DNA of 64,000 bases, taken from Vibrio hippocampi. GTDB lineage: Bacteria; Pseudomonadota; Gammaproteobacteria; Enterobacterales; Vibrionaceae. Shown piece by piece: positions 7,619 through 16,615 of the stretch. The notes under the pieces are model-generated. The model was not told where the DNA came from. It searched no databases and saw only the letters and a list, made by a program, of their open reading frames with translations. The stretch spans positions 186,001 to 250,000 of the forward strand of contig NZ_CAKLCM010000003.1 in NCBI RefSeq assembly GCF_921292975.1, read 5' to 3'. Every line of letters begins with the position of its first letter. Position 1 is the first letter of the stretch. The position numbers and the translations under genes are program-made.

Positions 7619-9244
7619 TTACGATTGAGTTTTCTCGTTATCTTGGTATGAAAAATAGTCAAAATCTGCATGTTTAAGTTGCCCGGATATATCCGCCACA
7701 AATAGGGCAGCAAATGAACCGGTAAATCGAAATATATCTGGGCCTCCCTCATCGGAGAGAGGAGTGCTATTTAATGGCTCGCCAATAGTGTGCCACTGAA
7801 TTCCATCTAAGGAATAGCTAAAATGATACCACTGCTTTTTGAGATCCAAGCGCATCCAAACTCCTTCGTTTGGGTTGATAGTGGTTGGGGAGGTGAACTC
7901 TATATAGTTATCGTTGATATTGCCAACGATTTGAATTTCTGTCTTACCATCATCAGAGGCGCTTAGTTTTAGAAAGTAGTATCCATTTCTGGCGTAATAT
8001 GCGCATAGACCTGCCATTTCCAGTGGTGTTTCGGGGGAAAATTCTAATTTGGTTTCCGCTGTCGCATAAAAGGATTTAAAACGACGGGCGATTAAGCTCT
8101 GTTGATAGCGAGATGATAAATAGTGACGACCTTTCAATCGTAGCTTGCCAGGCTTCTCAGATAGCGATCCCCAAGAGTTGTCAAACGGTTGATTTAGAGT
8201 TTGATATTCAAGGCTAAGTTTAGTATCCGTAAAGTTATCTATACCGATAGTTTTAGGCCAAGGGCAAGGCGGCAGATTGGGTGCTTCCACTTTAAGAACC
8301 GGTGTTTTCCCTGTTGTGACATAGGGCCAGTTGTTCTGCCAGTGTACTTTTTGGATGGCAGTTTCGCGACCTAGAATGGAGTAGCCATTGTCATATTTAG
8401 GTATAAATTGATAGCCTTCTGGATTAGGGATACGTCTGCTACATAAATGAGTGAGATACCACTCCCCATGTTGCGTATCAACAAAAAATCCATGCCCTGC
8501 TCGAGCGAGAGGAGCGTGTTCTTGAAATCGACTAGTCAATATCGGGTTATCTGGATGAACTTCATAAGGACCCCAAATCTTTTTAGAACGACATACAGTG
8601 ACGGCGTGATCTCGAGCGGTGCCTCCTTCTGCGGTGACTAAGTAATAGTATCCATCCTTTTTTAAGATCTGCGGTCCTTCAGTACACCCTAACTCTGTAC
8701 CTTTAAAGATATTTTTCGGTTTACCGATGAGTTGATTGCTGGTCGGGTCAAACTCTTGTAACACAATACCGCCAAAGAAATTAGTCTGTGCACGTCCATC
8801 CCAAATCATATTGAGTATATATTTTTTGCCATCATCGTCATGAAACATGGATGGATCAAATCCGTAACTACCAATGGCGATAGGTTCACTCCATGGACCT
8901 TCGATGTTATCAGCAGTGACTAAATAGCAAGGAGTCGCCATCCAATTGCCGCCGCGACATGCGTGTACGTTTGAAAAACAGAGCCAGAACTTGCCATTGC
9001 TGTAACTCAGAGTTGGTGCGTAAACGCCTTCAGAGTTGTCCATACCCGTCATATCTAACTGAGACTTCTTGGTGAGCACATGTCCGATGAGTCTCCAATT
9101 GACAAGGTCTTTCGAGTGGTGGATCTGTACACCGGGAAACCACTCGAACGTAGAGGTGGCGATAAAATAGTCATTACCTACACGAATGATAGAAGGGTCA
9201 GGGTTAAAGCCGGTCAAAATTGGGTTTTTAATCACTTGTTTCAT
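7619..9244 (-). CDS. GH43 xylan 1,4-beta-xylosidase (XynB type)
   Basis: 541-residue cytosolic enzyme that releases xylose from the non-reducing end of xylo-oligosaccharides. An N-terminal propeller (about residues 5-320) has catalytic D16 (NPDPSII), D130 (YGFDPSMF) and E189 (GCTEGPQ). A C-terminal beta-sandwich (about 330-535) with QSLIARR, as in GH43_11 xylosidases, completes the active-site pocket in known structures. The length matches the usual 530-540 residues. AGGA lies just before the ATG. It sits 131 nt after xylA on the same strand with a hairpin between them, so expression may be partly uncoupled. Confidence 0.92.
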   Translation of the reverse strand: MKQVIKNPILTGFNPDPSIIRVGNDYFIATSTFEWFPGVQIHHSKDLVNWRLIGHVLTKKSQLDMTGMDNSEGVYAPTLSYSNGKFWLCFSNVHACRGGNWMATPCYLVTADNIEGPWSEPIAIGSYGFDPSMFHDDDGKKYILNMIWDGRAQTNFFGGIVLQEFDPTSNQLIGKPKNIFKGTELGCTEGPQILKKDGYYYLVTAEGGTARDHAVTVCRSKKIWGPYEVHPDNPILTSRFQEHAPLARAGHGFFVDTQHGEWYLTHLCSRRIPNPEGYQFIPKYDNGYSILGRETAIQKVHWQNNWPYVTTGKTPVLKVEAPNLPPCPWPKTIGIDNFTDTKLSLEYQTLNQPFDNSWGSLSEKPGKLRLKGRHYLSSRYQQSLIARRFKSFYATAETKLEFSPETPLEMAGLCAYYARNGYYFLKLSASDDGKTEIQIVGNINDNYIEFTSPTTINPNEGVWMRLDLKKQWYHFSYSLDGIQWHTIGEPLNSTPLSDEGGPDIFRFTGSFAALFVADISGQLKHADFDYFSYQDNEKTQS

Positions 9245-9324
9245 AAATCGTCCTAGGCTATTTCAACAAATCCGCTCTGTGTCGGTTATCTTATGTTGGG
9301 CAAGGTAGAGGTAGGCATGCATAA

Positions 9325-9357
9325 AGGCCCAAGTCAATTTTGTATTGGCTTGGGCCT
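9325..9357 (-). terminator. Hairpin between xylA and the GH43 xylosidase gene
   Basis: A 13-bp stem with one mismatch, AGGCCCAAGTCAA/TTGGCTTGGGCCT, starts 19 nt after the xylA stop. Only a short TTTAT follows it on the minus strand, so it may be a partial terminator or an RNA-stabilising hairpin rather than a full stop. Confidence 0.6.
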
Positions 9358-9375
9358 GTTTCTTATGGGTTTGTA

Positions 9376-10695
9376 TTATTTATAAATAAAGTTTGTCACA
9401 ATGTTCTCTAGGTACTCTTGCTGACCAGAGACTTTTTGTGGTGCAATATTGTTGTTCATTGCGTATTTTGCCACATCTTCTAAAGATAAGTCCCCAGACA
9501 TAATCTTCTTCCCTAAATCACCGTTCCAATCTGCATAACGTTGTGCAATATTGTTTGATAATACGTCGTTTTCAATCATCGCAGCAGCGCGTTCTAACGA
9601 TAGCGCCATCACATCCATACCACCAATGTGACCATGGAAAAAGTCTGCTAGATCAGTTGAAGGACGACGAACACGAGCATCAAAGTTAAAGCCTCCAGTT
9701 GTAAAACCACCCGCTTTAAGAATTTCGTACATCACAAGTGTGTTCTCTTCTACGCTATTAGGGAACTGGTCGGTATCCCAGCCTAACTGCGCGTCACCAC
9801 GGTTAGCATCAATAGAACCAAACAAACCTAGAGAAGTCGCTGTTGCAACTTCGTGGTGGAAGCTGTGACCAGCCAAGGTGGCGTGGTTAGCTTCAATGTT
9901 CACCTTGATTTCGTTTTCTAGACCAAATTGCTTCAAGAACCCGTAAACAGTCGCAGTATCGTAGTCGTATTGGTGCTTAGTTGGTTCTTGTGGTTTTGGT
10001 TCGATTAAGATGGAACCGTTGAAACCAATCTTATGCTTATGTTCTACAACCATTTGCATCAAGCGACCAAGTTGCTCACGCTCTTGGCGCAGGTCCGTAT
10101 TGAGCAGAGTTTCGTAGCCTTCTCGACCACCCCAAAGTACGTAGTTTTCACCGCCAAGGCGTTTCGTGGCACCCATAGCATTGAATATTTGGGTTGCCGC
10201 GTAAGCAAAGACTTTAGGGTCTGGGTTCGAACCAGCGCCAGCCATATATCGAGGGTTAGAGAAGGCGTTTGCTGTACCCCAAAGCAATTTTAAACCTGTT
10301 TCGCTCTGCTTCTGCTCTAATACGTCAACCATGGTGCTGAAGTTGTTTACATACTCTTTAAGAGAGTTGCCTTCAGGTGCGACATCGGTATCGTGGAAAC
10401 AGTAGTAAGGAACATCCAGTTTTGAGAAAAACTCAAAAGCGGCATCAGCTTTAACACGCGCTTGCTCCAAAGGATCGGTCACTTTTAGCCATTCATGATC
10501 AAACGTGCCATCACCGAAGATGTCAGCTCCACCCCAGCGGAAGTTGTGCCAGTAACATGCCGCGAATCGGAGATGATCTTTCATGCTTTTGCCCAAAATC
10601 ATTTTGTTGGCATCGTAGTGGCGAAAAGCGAGCGGATTTGAAGTATCTTTACCCTCAAATTTGATCTTATCAATATTTTTAAAAAATTGGGTCAT
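9376..10695 (-). CDS. xylA: Xylose isomerase
   Basis: Converts D-xylose to D-xylulose in the cytosol using divalent metals. The chain carries H101 and D104 of the catalytic pair (YYCFHDTD) and the metal-binding segments [31 protein letters not shown] and SIDANRGD. An upstream ATG at 10704 would add three residues, but starting at 10695 gives 439 residues, puts the catalytic His at 101 as in E. coli XylA, and leaves GGA upstream, so I prefer it. It is divergent from the symporter gene and leads a leftward group with two GH43 enzymes. XylR is probably its activator. Confidence 0.96.
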   Translation of the reverse strand: MTQFFKNIDKIKFEGKDTSNPLAFRHYDANKMILGKSMKDHLRFAACYWHNFRWGGADIFGDGTFDHEWLKVTDPLEQARVKADAAFEFFSKLDVPYYCFHDTDVAPEGNSLKEYVNNFSTMVDVLEQKQSETGLKLLWGTANAFSNPRYMAGAGSNPDPKVFAYAATQIFNAMGATKRLGGENYVLWGGREGYETLLNTDLRQEREQLGRLMQMVVEHKHKIGFNGSILIEPKPQEPTKHQYDYDTATVYGFLKQFGLENEIKVNIEANHATLAGHSFHHEVATATSLGLFGSIDANRGDAQLGWDTDQFPNSVEENTLVMYEILKAGGFTTGGFNFDARVRRPSTDLADFFHGHIGGMDVMALSLERAAAMIENDVLSNNIAQRYADWNGDLGKKIMSGDLSLEDVAKYAMNNNIAPQKVSGQQEYLENIVTNFIYK

Positions 10696-10886
10696 AACAA
10701 TCATCCAAGTTTAAGTAGTTAAATATGTCACCTACTATGATTTATTTAATTGCAATGACAAACAATTATGTTTTTTTGCACTAGTTTTATCTAATTTCTC
10801 AATGTGACTTATGTCTCGATATCTAGGTTAATAACGAGGATGTAAGAACGTAACTAATTGTTTTTATTGAGAGTTAATTTTCAGTA

Positions 10887-10902
10887 ATTGATCTGCTTCA
10901 CA
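10887..10902. promoter_or_regulatory. Candidate CRP site between xylA and the symporter gene
   Basis: ATTGA-N6-TCACA matches 8 of 10 core CRP positions. It lies about 100 bp before the symporter start and 190 bp before xylA in a 295-bp divergent promoter region. The rest of that region is AT-rich with no other clear motif. Confidence 0.4.
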
Positions 10903-10999
10903 TTAAAAAGATTACATAAGCACATTACAAATTTGAATAAGTTGAAATGACATTAATAAACGGAGAAAATATAAGTAACAAAATTATCAGGAGTAAAGT

Positions 11000-12337
11000 A
11001 TGAACAGTGCGAAACTGTCAGTCAAAGAAAAAGCTGCATATGGTCTTGGAGATACGGGATGTAATTTTGTTTGGCAGACTGTGATGTTATTTTTGGCGTA
11101 TTTTTATACAGACATCTATGGTTTATCACCGGCTCATATGGGGACTATGTTTTTATTAGTACGTATTATTGATGCAGTTACCGACCCTATAATGGGATCT
11201 ATTGTCGACAGAACGCGCTCAAAATATGGACGTTATCGCCCCTATTTATTGTGGATAGCAGTGCCGTTTGGAATTGCATGTATGCTAGCATTTTATACTC
11301 CCGACTTTGGGGCGACAGGTAAAGTGATTTATGCTTATGTGTCCTATATTTTCCTCACACTTATGTACACAGCGATCAACGTTCCATATTGTGCAATGGC
11401 AAATACGTTAACTAATAATTCCAAAGAGAGGACATCGCTACAGTCGTACCGTTTTGCGCTTAGTACAGCAGGTGGTTTAGTCGTGGCGCTTATAGCTTTA
11501 CCCTTAGTGGAACTTATTGGACAAGGTGATACGCAAAAAGGCTATCTAGGTGCAATGGCAGTGATGGGAGGTGGAGCGATTGCCCTGTTTTTTTATAGTT
11601 TTGCCAATACTAAAGAGCGTTGTTTACCTGAGAAACAAATGGAACAAACAGCTTTTAATGATCTGAAATTATTACTAAAAAATAATCAGTGGCGCGTTTT
11701 ATTCATTGTCAATATAGTGCTGTTAACAGGAGTTGTTCTTAAGGGTGCTTCAACAATGTACTATGTTAACTCTGTTATGCAGCGCCCCGATTTAGCGACC
11801 CAATTTATGGTCGTTGGTATGATCGCCAATATTATTGGAGCTATGATTTCAGCACCATTACTTGGGAATTACGATAAAGCAACTATCTATAGGATATTAA
11901 TTATAGTGTCTGGTTTTTTATCAGGATTGATGTTCTTTGTAGCTGCCGAAAATATCACATTACTCTTTGTGTTAGTTATTTGTTTAGGTGTTGTGCAAAT
12001 GAGTACTACTCCGATTTTATGGAGCATGATGTCGGATATTGTAGATTATGAAAAAACTAGAAGTGATCGTACTTTAAGTGGCATGGTATTTTCCACTAAT
12101 TTATTTGCAATTAAACTGGGTATTGCTATTGGTGGTGCGGCTGTAGGATGGATATTAGCTTGGGCTGGATACGTAGGGGGCGCTGAAATCCAGTCTGATA
12201 TCGCGATATATTCGATTAATATGCTATATACGGTAATCCCCGGAGTGACATTCATCTCTTTAGGCTTCTTGATGTTACTTTACAAGTTAGACAACAAAAA
12301 ATTGCAAGAAATTTCGCTTGAACTTGAAACGAAATAG
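11000..12337 (+). CDS. GPH-family sugar:cation symporter (xylose/xyloside type)
   Basis: 445-residue inner-membrane transporter of the glycoside-pentoside-hexuronide group, with about 12 membrane segments. The family pattern is clear: YGLGDTGCNFVW near the start and the first-loop signature DAVTDPIMGSIVDRTRSKYGRYRPY. These proteins take up pentosides or oligosaccharides with Na+ or H+. AGGAG stands 6 nt before the ATG. The gene faces away from xylA and the GH43 enzymes, so xylose or short xylo-oligosaccharides are the likely cargo. A strong terminator follows, which separates it from the oxidoreductase gene. Confidence 0.88.
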   Translation: MNSAKLSVKEKAAYGLGDTGCNFVWQTVMLFLAYFYTDIYGLSPAHMGTMFLLVRIIDAVTDPIMGSIVDRTRSKYGRYRPYLLWIAVPFGIACMLAFYTPDFGATGKVIYAYVSYIFLTLMYTAINVPYCAMANTLTNNSKERTSLQSYRFALSTAGGLVVALIALPLVELIGQGDTQKGYLGAMAVMGGGAIALFFYSFANTKERCLPEKQMEQTAFNDLKLLLKNNQWRVLFIVNIVLLTGVVLKGASTMYYVNSVMQRPDLATQFMVVGMIANIIGAMISAPLLGNYDKATIYRILIIVSGFLSGLMFFVAAENITLLFVLVICLGVVQMSTTPILWSMMSDIVDYEKTRSDRTLSGMVFSTNLFAIKLGIAIGGAAVGWILAWAGYVGGAEIQSDIAIYSINMLYTVIPGVTFISLGFLMLLYKLDNKKLQEISLELETK

Positions 12338-12378
12338 TTGATATTACCCCCAGTTTATCGGTTTCGATAAACTTTTAT

Positions 12379-12405
12379 GCCCTACTTTTTAAGTAGGGCT
12401 TTTTT
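12379..12405 (+). terminator. Rho-independent terminator after the symporter gene
   Basis: GCCCTAC/GTAGGGC stem with a 7-base loop and a six-T tail, 41 nt after the stop codon. Confidence 0.85.
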
Positions 12406-12431
12406 ATCGCATAAGAAAGGAGGAAAAGTTG

Positions 12432-13412
12432 ATGGTCAGTAATCGTCGGAAACCAATAATGTGGGGAATCATCGGTCCGGGTAAAATTGCAAATAACTTT
12501 GTTTCTGCTTTTTCCGCGGTAAACGATGGTTGTGTTTATGCCGTGGCGAGTCGCAGTCGAAGTCGATCTCAAAAATTTGCACAGCAGCACAACATTCCAG
12601 TTTGTTATGACAATTATGAACAGCTACTTCAGGACAATGAGGTGGACATAGTCTACATTTCCACGCCAAATCACACACATTATCAACTATCTAAACTAGC
12701 TTTAGAAAATGGTAAATCAGTACTGTGTGAAAAACCGCTAACTATGACATATGTGCAAAGCAAAACTCTATTTGAACTAGCAAAGCAGAAAAATTTGCTG
12801 TTAGTGGAAGGATTATGGACACGATTTTTGCCCGCCTGGCAATGGGTAAAAAAAGCAGTAGTGAATGGCGAAATAGGTATCGTGACCCGCCTAGACAGCA
12901 CCTTTGGTTTTACAGCTCCTAAGGATGAGAACAGTCGTTTATTGGATCCTGTATTAGGGGGTGGAGCAATTTACGATATAGGTATTTACTGTATTTCGCT
13001 TACGGATTACCTGCTAGACCGAGCACCCACTACAATGAAAGCGTCGATCACCAAAGCATCTACAGGAGTCGATTTTAGTTGTGATGCAGAGCTTGATTTT
13101 GGTGGTGTTGTATCGACTTTTACCTGTAGCTTTGAATGCGATTTACCTAATACTTTTACTATTATAGGTAGTCGAGGTTCTATCCTAATAGAGTCTAATT
13201 TTTGGCAAGCAACAGCGGTGAGTGTTAGCGTAGATAATCACAGGTCGGCTAGATATGAATTTCCTCTCAAACACAATGGTTTTGAGTATGAAATATCAGA
13301 AATAAACACTAACTTATTGGAAGCGAGTGTAAAGAGTCGCACTAACTCCGATTGTGCGACTCTAAGATGTATAAAAGTAATTGAGAAGTTATTGACGATG
13401 GCCCCAAAATAG
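12432..13412 (+). CDS. Gfo/Idh/MocA-family NAD(P)-dependent oxidoreductase
   Basis: 326-residue cytosolic dehydrogenase. The Rossmann glycine motif IIGPGKIA is near residue 14, the CEKPL cofactor loop near 98, and DIGIYC near 180 holds the usual catalytic-region residues. The overall pattern resembles the dihydrodiol/NADP-xylose dehydrogenase branch, so xylose, another pentose or a derived sugar could be its substrate; this is an inference. AGGAGG lies 8 nt before the ATG at 12432; a TTG three bases earlier is an alternative. It stands between the symporter and xylR, and a terminator upstream means it needs read-through or its own promoter. Confidence 0.82.
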   Translation: MVSNRRKPIMWGIIGPGKIANNFVSAFSAVNDGCVYAVASRSRSRSQKFAQQHNIPVCYDNYEQLLQDNEVDIVYISTPNHTHYQLSKLALENGKSVLCEKPLTMTYVQSKTLFELAKQKNLLLVEGLWTRFLPAWQWVKKAVVNGEIGIVTRLDSTFGFTAPKDENSRLLDPVLGGGAIYDIGIYCISLTDYLLDRAPTTMKASITKASTGVDFSCDAELDFGGVVSTFTCSFECDLPNTFTIIGSRGSILIESNFWQATAVSVSVDNHRSARYEFPLKHNGFEYEISEINTNLLEASVKSRTNSDCATLRCIKVIEKLLTMAPK

Positions 13413-13498
13413 AGGTCCTAATTTCCTAGTGAAAGAGAATGTTAGTAAAATTTTTATTTCATCTGGAACGTAATTATTTAATTCAACGTATCGAGTGA

Positions 13499-14686
13499 TT
13501 AATGAGAATCTCGATATTCTTTTGGTGTTTTCTCAAGGTTTTTCTTAAATACCGTGTACATATATTGTAGAGAAGGATAGCCGCACAATTCGGAAATTTC
13601 AGCAATCGGAAGCGACGAACTCTTGAGTAACGTACAGGCTCGAGTCAGCTTTGCGTTGTGGATCTCTTGGTGGATAGAGTGTCCACGTTCCTCTTTAAAT
13701 CTTCCCTCCATGTTAGAGCGTGAAATTCCGATATGGCTCAGCACTTGGTCAACCTTAATGCCTTTGCATGCATTATGCCGAATAAAGTGCATTGCTTGGA
13801 TCACGTAAGGGTCTTTAAGCGCTTGGTAATCTGTACTTTGTCGTTCATAAACTTTGACTGGTGACACAAGGAGTCGGCTCTGTTTCATTTTATTGATGGC
13901 TTGTTCATCTCCTTTTTCATGCAAGTTGATTAAGCGGTGAAGCTTTTTGGCTGCGTTGTAGCCCATTTGTTGGCAGCCTTGACCGACAGAACTAAGTGAG
14001 ACGCGAGACAAGTAGCGGGTAACCTCCTCATTGTCGATACCGATCACGGTCATTTTATCAGGAACCATTAAGTTAACGTGTTCACACACCTGTAAGATAT
14101 GACGAGCTCTAGAGTCGGTAACAGCAATAATACCTGTGGGTGTGGGGAGTCTTTGTAACCAATCCGCCAATCGGTTCATATCATATTGCCACGTATGAGG
14201 GTGAGTCTCGTTACCTCTATAGACTGAGCCGTTATAGCCTTCTCTATCAATAATTTCATGAAATGCTTTTTCTCGTTCTAATGCCCAGCGATTGCTGTCA
14301 TTGTGAGGTATACCGTAGAAAGCAAAGTTTTCTAAACCTTTTTCTTTTAGGTGTTGAAAAGCCATTTCAACGATCGCTTTATTATCTGTTGCAATGTAGG
14401 GAACATTGGGATACTTATCTTCATTGACATAAGAGCTACCGACGGCAACGACAGGGATATCAGTATCAGCAAGTAATTGTTGTATCTCAGGGTTATCAAA
14501 GTCGGCAATGACGCCATCCCCCTTCCATTCGTGGTAGCTCTCTAAATGTGTCACGAAATCTTCTTCAAGAAAGATATCCCAAGCGCATTGCGAAGCTTGT
14601 AGATACTCTCCGATCCCTGACATGACTTGACGGTCGTACACCTTATTGGCGTTAAATAACAAGGTGATTTTATAGTGCTTTTCCAT
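13499..14686 (-). CDS. xylR: XylR, xylose-responsive AraC-family activator
   Basis: 395-residue regulator matching E. coli XylR in length and plan. Residues 1-270 form a periplasmic-binding-protein-like domain that binds D-xylose (LLFNANKVYDRQVMSGIGEYL at the start; VIGIDNEE near 217). Residues 290-395 form the AraC DNA-binding domain with two helix-turn-helix motifs, ending in YMYTVFKKNLEKTPKEYR. It converges with the oxidoreductase and is divergent from xylB over a 194-bp region. It should activate xylA, xylB and probably the symporter and xylanase genes when xylose is present. Confidence 0.93.
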   Translation of the reverse strand: MEKHYKITLLFNANKVYDRQVMSGIGEYLQASQCAWDIFLEEDFVTHLESYHEWKGDGVIADFDNPEIQQLLADTDIPVVAVGSSYVNEDKYPNVPYIATDNKAIVEMAFQHLKEKGLENFAFYGIPHNDSNRWALEREKAFHEIIDREGYNGSVYRGNETHPHTWQYDMNRLADWLQRLPTPTGIIAVTDSRARHILQVCEHVNLMVPDKMTVIGIDNEEVTRYLSRVSLSSVGQGCQQMGYNAAKKLHRLINLHEKGDEQAINKMKQSRLLVSPVKVYERQSTDYQALKDPYVIQAMHFIRHNACKGIKVDQVLSHIGISRSNMEGRFKEERGHSIHQEIHNAKLTRACTLLKSSSLPIAEISELCGYPSLQYMYTVFKKNLEKTPKEYRDSH

Positions 14687-14754
14687 AAATTTTAATGCTT
14701 TCTGGTAAGTCAGTTATTTTTTTTCGGATCTTAACAATAGAACTATCAATGATA

Positions 14755-14770
14755 TGTGATCTATGACGCA
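14755..14770. promoter_or_regulatory. Candidate CRP site in the xylR-xylB region
   Basis: TGTGATCTATG with a degraded right half (ACGCA). The left half and spacer follow the consensus closely. It is about 110 bp before xylB. Confidence 0.35.
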
Positions 14771-14780
14771 GTCGTTAAAT

Positions 14781-14806
14781 CGCGAAACTTCGCTACGAAA
14801 TAACGT
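14781..14806. promoter_or_regulatory. Candidate XylR binding repeats before xylB
   Basis: CGCGAAAC and ACGAAATAAC form a direct repeat with the GAAA cores 13 bases apart. E. coli XylR binds GCGAAAT-like direct repeats, so this is a plausible operator 75-100 bp upstream of xylB; the spacing is shorter than usual. Confidence 0.3.
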
Positions 14807-14880
14807 AATTGAGAGGGAATATGCATCAATGAATACTCGTTACTAATTTGTAGACCAAATAATTAAAGTGAGGAATGGCT

Positions 14881-16332
14881 ATGTATATCGGAATCGACCT
14901 TGGCACCTCGGGTGTAAAATCGATTGTAGTGTCCAAAGATGGCGAAATCATTGCTTCGAAAAGTGGCGAACTGTCCGTAATTAGGGAAAAACCACTTTGG
15001 TCAGAGCAGAACCCAGAGGATTGGTGGGATGCAACATGCCACACAGTAGCAGAATTGGCAAAGTCAGTCGATTTAGCTCAGGTGAAGGGTATTGGTTTAT
15101 CTGGTCAGATGCATGGAGCGACACTTCTTGATTCACAGGGTCAAGTGCTAAGACCTGCCATTCTTTGGAATGACGGTCGCTGCGCTCAAGAGTGTCAGGA
15201 GTTAGAGTTACTTGTACCTAACGCTCGTGAGATCACTGGCAATATTATGATGCCCGGATTTACGGCACCAAAACTGAAGTGGGTACAAAACCATGAGCCT
15301 GAGATATTTGCTAAAATTGACCAAGTATTGCTTCCTAAAGATTACCTAAGATTCAAAATGACGGGTGATTATGCGTCCGATATGTCCGATTCAGCGGGCA
15401 CTTGTTGGTTGGATGTCGCGTCGCGTCGCTGGAGCGTTGATTTATTGACAGCAACCGGCTTGTCTGAGCGCCAGATGCCTAAATTGTTTGAGGGGAGTGA
15501 AATCACGGGTGTGCTGAGCGCTGATGTTGCAAAAGCATGGGGAATGAAACAAGTTCCTGTCGTAGCTGGTGGAGGTGACAATGCCGCAGGTGCAGTGGGT
15601 GTAGGTATTACAAATCCAGGACAAGCCATGCTCTCTTTAGGGACGTCAGGGGTGTATTTTGCCGTGAGCAATGGACGTGTTGCCAACCCGGATTCTGCAC
15701 TGCACAGCTTCTGCCACGCATTGCCTAAAACTTGGCACACCATGTCAGTGACTTTGAGTGCCGCATCTTGTTTGCAGTGGGTGGCGACTCTCACGGGCTT
15801 TGATGACGTAGGTACGATGCTGACGGAAGTGGAAGCGGGTAACATTAGTGAAGGTGACGTGATCTTCTTACCTTATTTGTCTGGTGAAAGAACACCACAC
15901 AATAATCCGAACGCGAAAGGTGTTTTCTTCGGTTTAACCCACACAACAACAAAGCTTGATTTGGTGAAAGCAGTATTAGAAGGGGTAGGTTTTGCTTTTG
16001 CTGATGGTTTTGATGCGTTGCACGTGACCAAAAATATCCCTGAAGAAATTTCATTAATCGGTGGCGGAGCAAGAAGTTCATACTGGCGCCAAATGCTCGC
16101 TGATATAGTCGGTATGGAACTTGTTTATCGTAAAGGTGGTGAAGTTGGTCCAGCGCTTGGGGCTGCGCGTTTAGCGATATTAGGTGTCAATAAGGAGAGT
16201 ACTGTAGAGCAAGTATGTCCGGTGCCGGAGTTGGTACAGAGACATGAACCAAATAGGGAAAAACACGCACTTTATGCACAAAAGCGCGCCCAATATCAGG
16301 CGATTTATCACAAGCTAAAAGACCAGTTCTAA
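14881..16332 (+). CDS. xylB: Xylulokinase
   Basis: Phosphorylates D-xylulose to xylulose 5-phosphate with ATP in the cytosol. It is a FGGY-family kinase: the N-terminal phosphate-binding strand MYIGIDLGTSG, GLSGQMHGA near residue 72, and the catalytic base D233 in GGGDNAAG, the same number as in E. coli XylB. An ATG six bases earlier (14875) exists, but GAGGA is too close to it, while starting at 14881 gives good spacing and the family-typical MYIGID beginning, with 483 residues. It is divergent from xylR and monocistronic, followed by hairpins. Confidence 0.96.
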   Translation: MYIGIDLGTSGVKSIVVSKDGEIIASKSGELSVIREKPLWSEQNPEDWWDATCHTVAELAKSVDLAQVKGIGLSGQMHGATLLDSQGQVLRPAILWNDGRCAQECQELELLVPNAREITGNIMMPGFTAPKLKWVQNHEPEIFAKIDQVLLPKDYLRFKMTGDYASDMSDSAGTCWLDVASRRWSVDLLTATGLSERQMPKLFEGSEITGVLSADVAKAWGMKQVPVVAGGGDNAAGAVGVGITNPGQAMLSLGTSGVYFAVSNGRVANPDSALHSFCHALPKTWHTMSVTLSAASCLQWVATLTGFDDVGTMLTEVEAGNISEGDVIFLPYLSGERTPHNNPNAKGVFFGLTHTTTKLDLVKAVLEGVGFAFADGFDALHVTKNIPEEISLIGGGARSSYWRQMLADIVGMELVYRKGGEVGPALGAARLAILGVNKESTVEQVCPVPELVQRHEPNREKHALYAQKRAQYQAIYHKLKDQF

Positions 16333-16367
16333 TTAATCTAGCCGCCTGTCTATTCTCTGAGGAGAAA

Positions 16368-16400
16368 AGGCAGGCGTTCCACCTGCCTGCGTTTATCTTT
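16368..16400 (+). terminator. Probable terminator after xylB
   Basis: AGGCAGG/CCTGCCT stem with a 7-base loop and a loose T-rich tail. An alternative stem (CGCCTG/CAGGCG at 16343-16376 with inner TTCTC/GAGAA) shares bases with it, so two folds compete. Confidence 0.5.
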
Positions 16401-16546
16401 TGTTCAATCCCTTATAGATTACCTTTCATCACGCTACTTAATACCGAGTCAACCACGGATATCGGCTATTCCATTAACAGCGCCTATTCTCGCTCGGTAA
16501 TCAGCCGGAAGTAGACTAATGATTAGCTTAATATTAGCTAATAGAG

Positions 16547-16579
16547 TAAAAACGCCACCACTGAATGCAGTGGTGGCGT
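16547..16579 (-). terminator. Rho-independent terminator after transketolase
   Basis: On the minus strand ACGCCACCACTG-CATT-CAGTGGTGGCGT is a 12-bp perfect stem followed by a T run. It ends the leftward galM-isomerase-tal-tkt run. Confidence 0.88.
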
Positions 16580-16615
16580 ATGGTGAGTGCTATTTATCGC
16601 GGTTAATCGTCACAT

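Noticed and set aside
15369..15845. 158-codon open frame antisense to xylB
   Set aside because: It mirrors a well-supported gene; no ribosome site and Ser/Thr/Pro-rich shadow composition.
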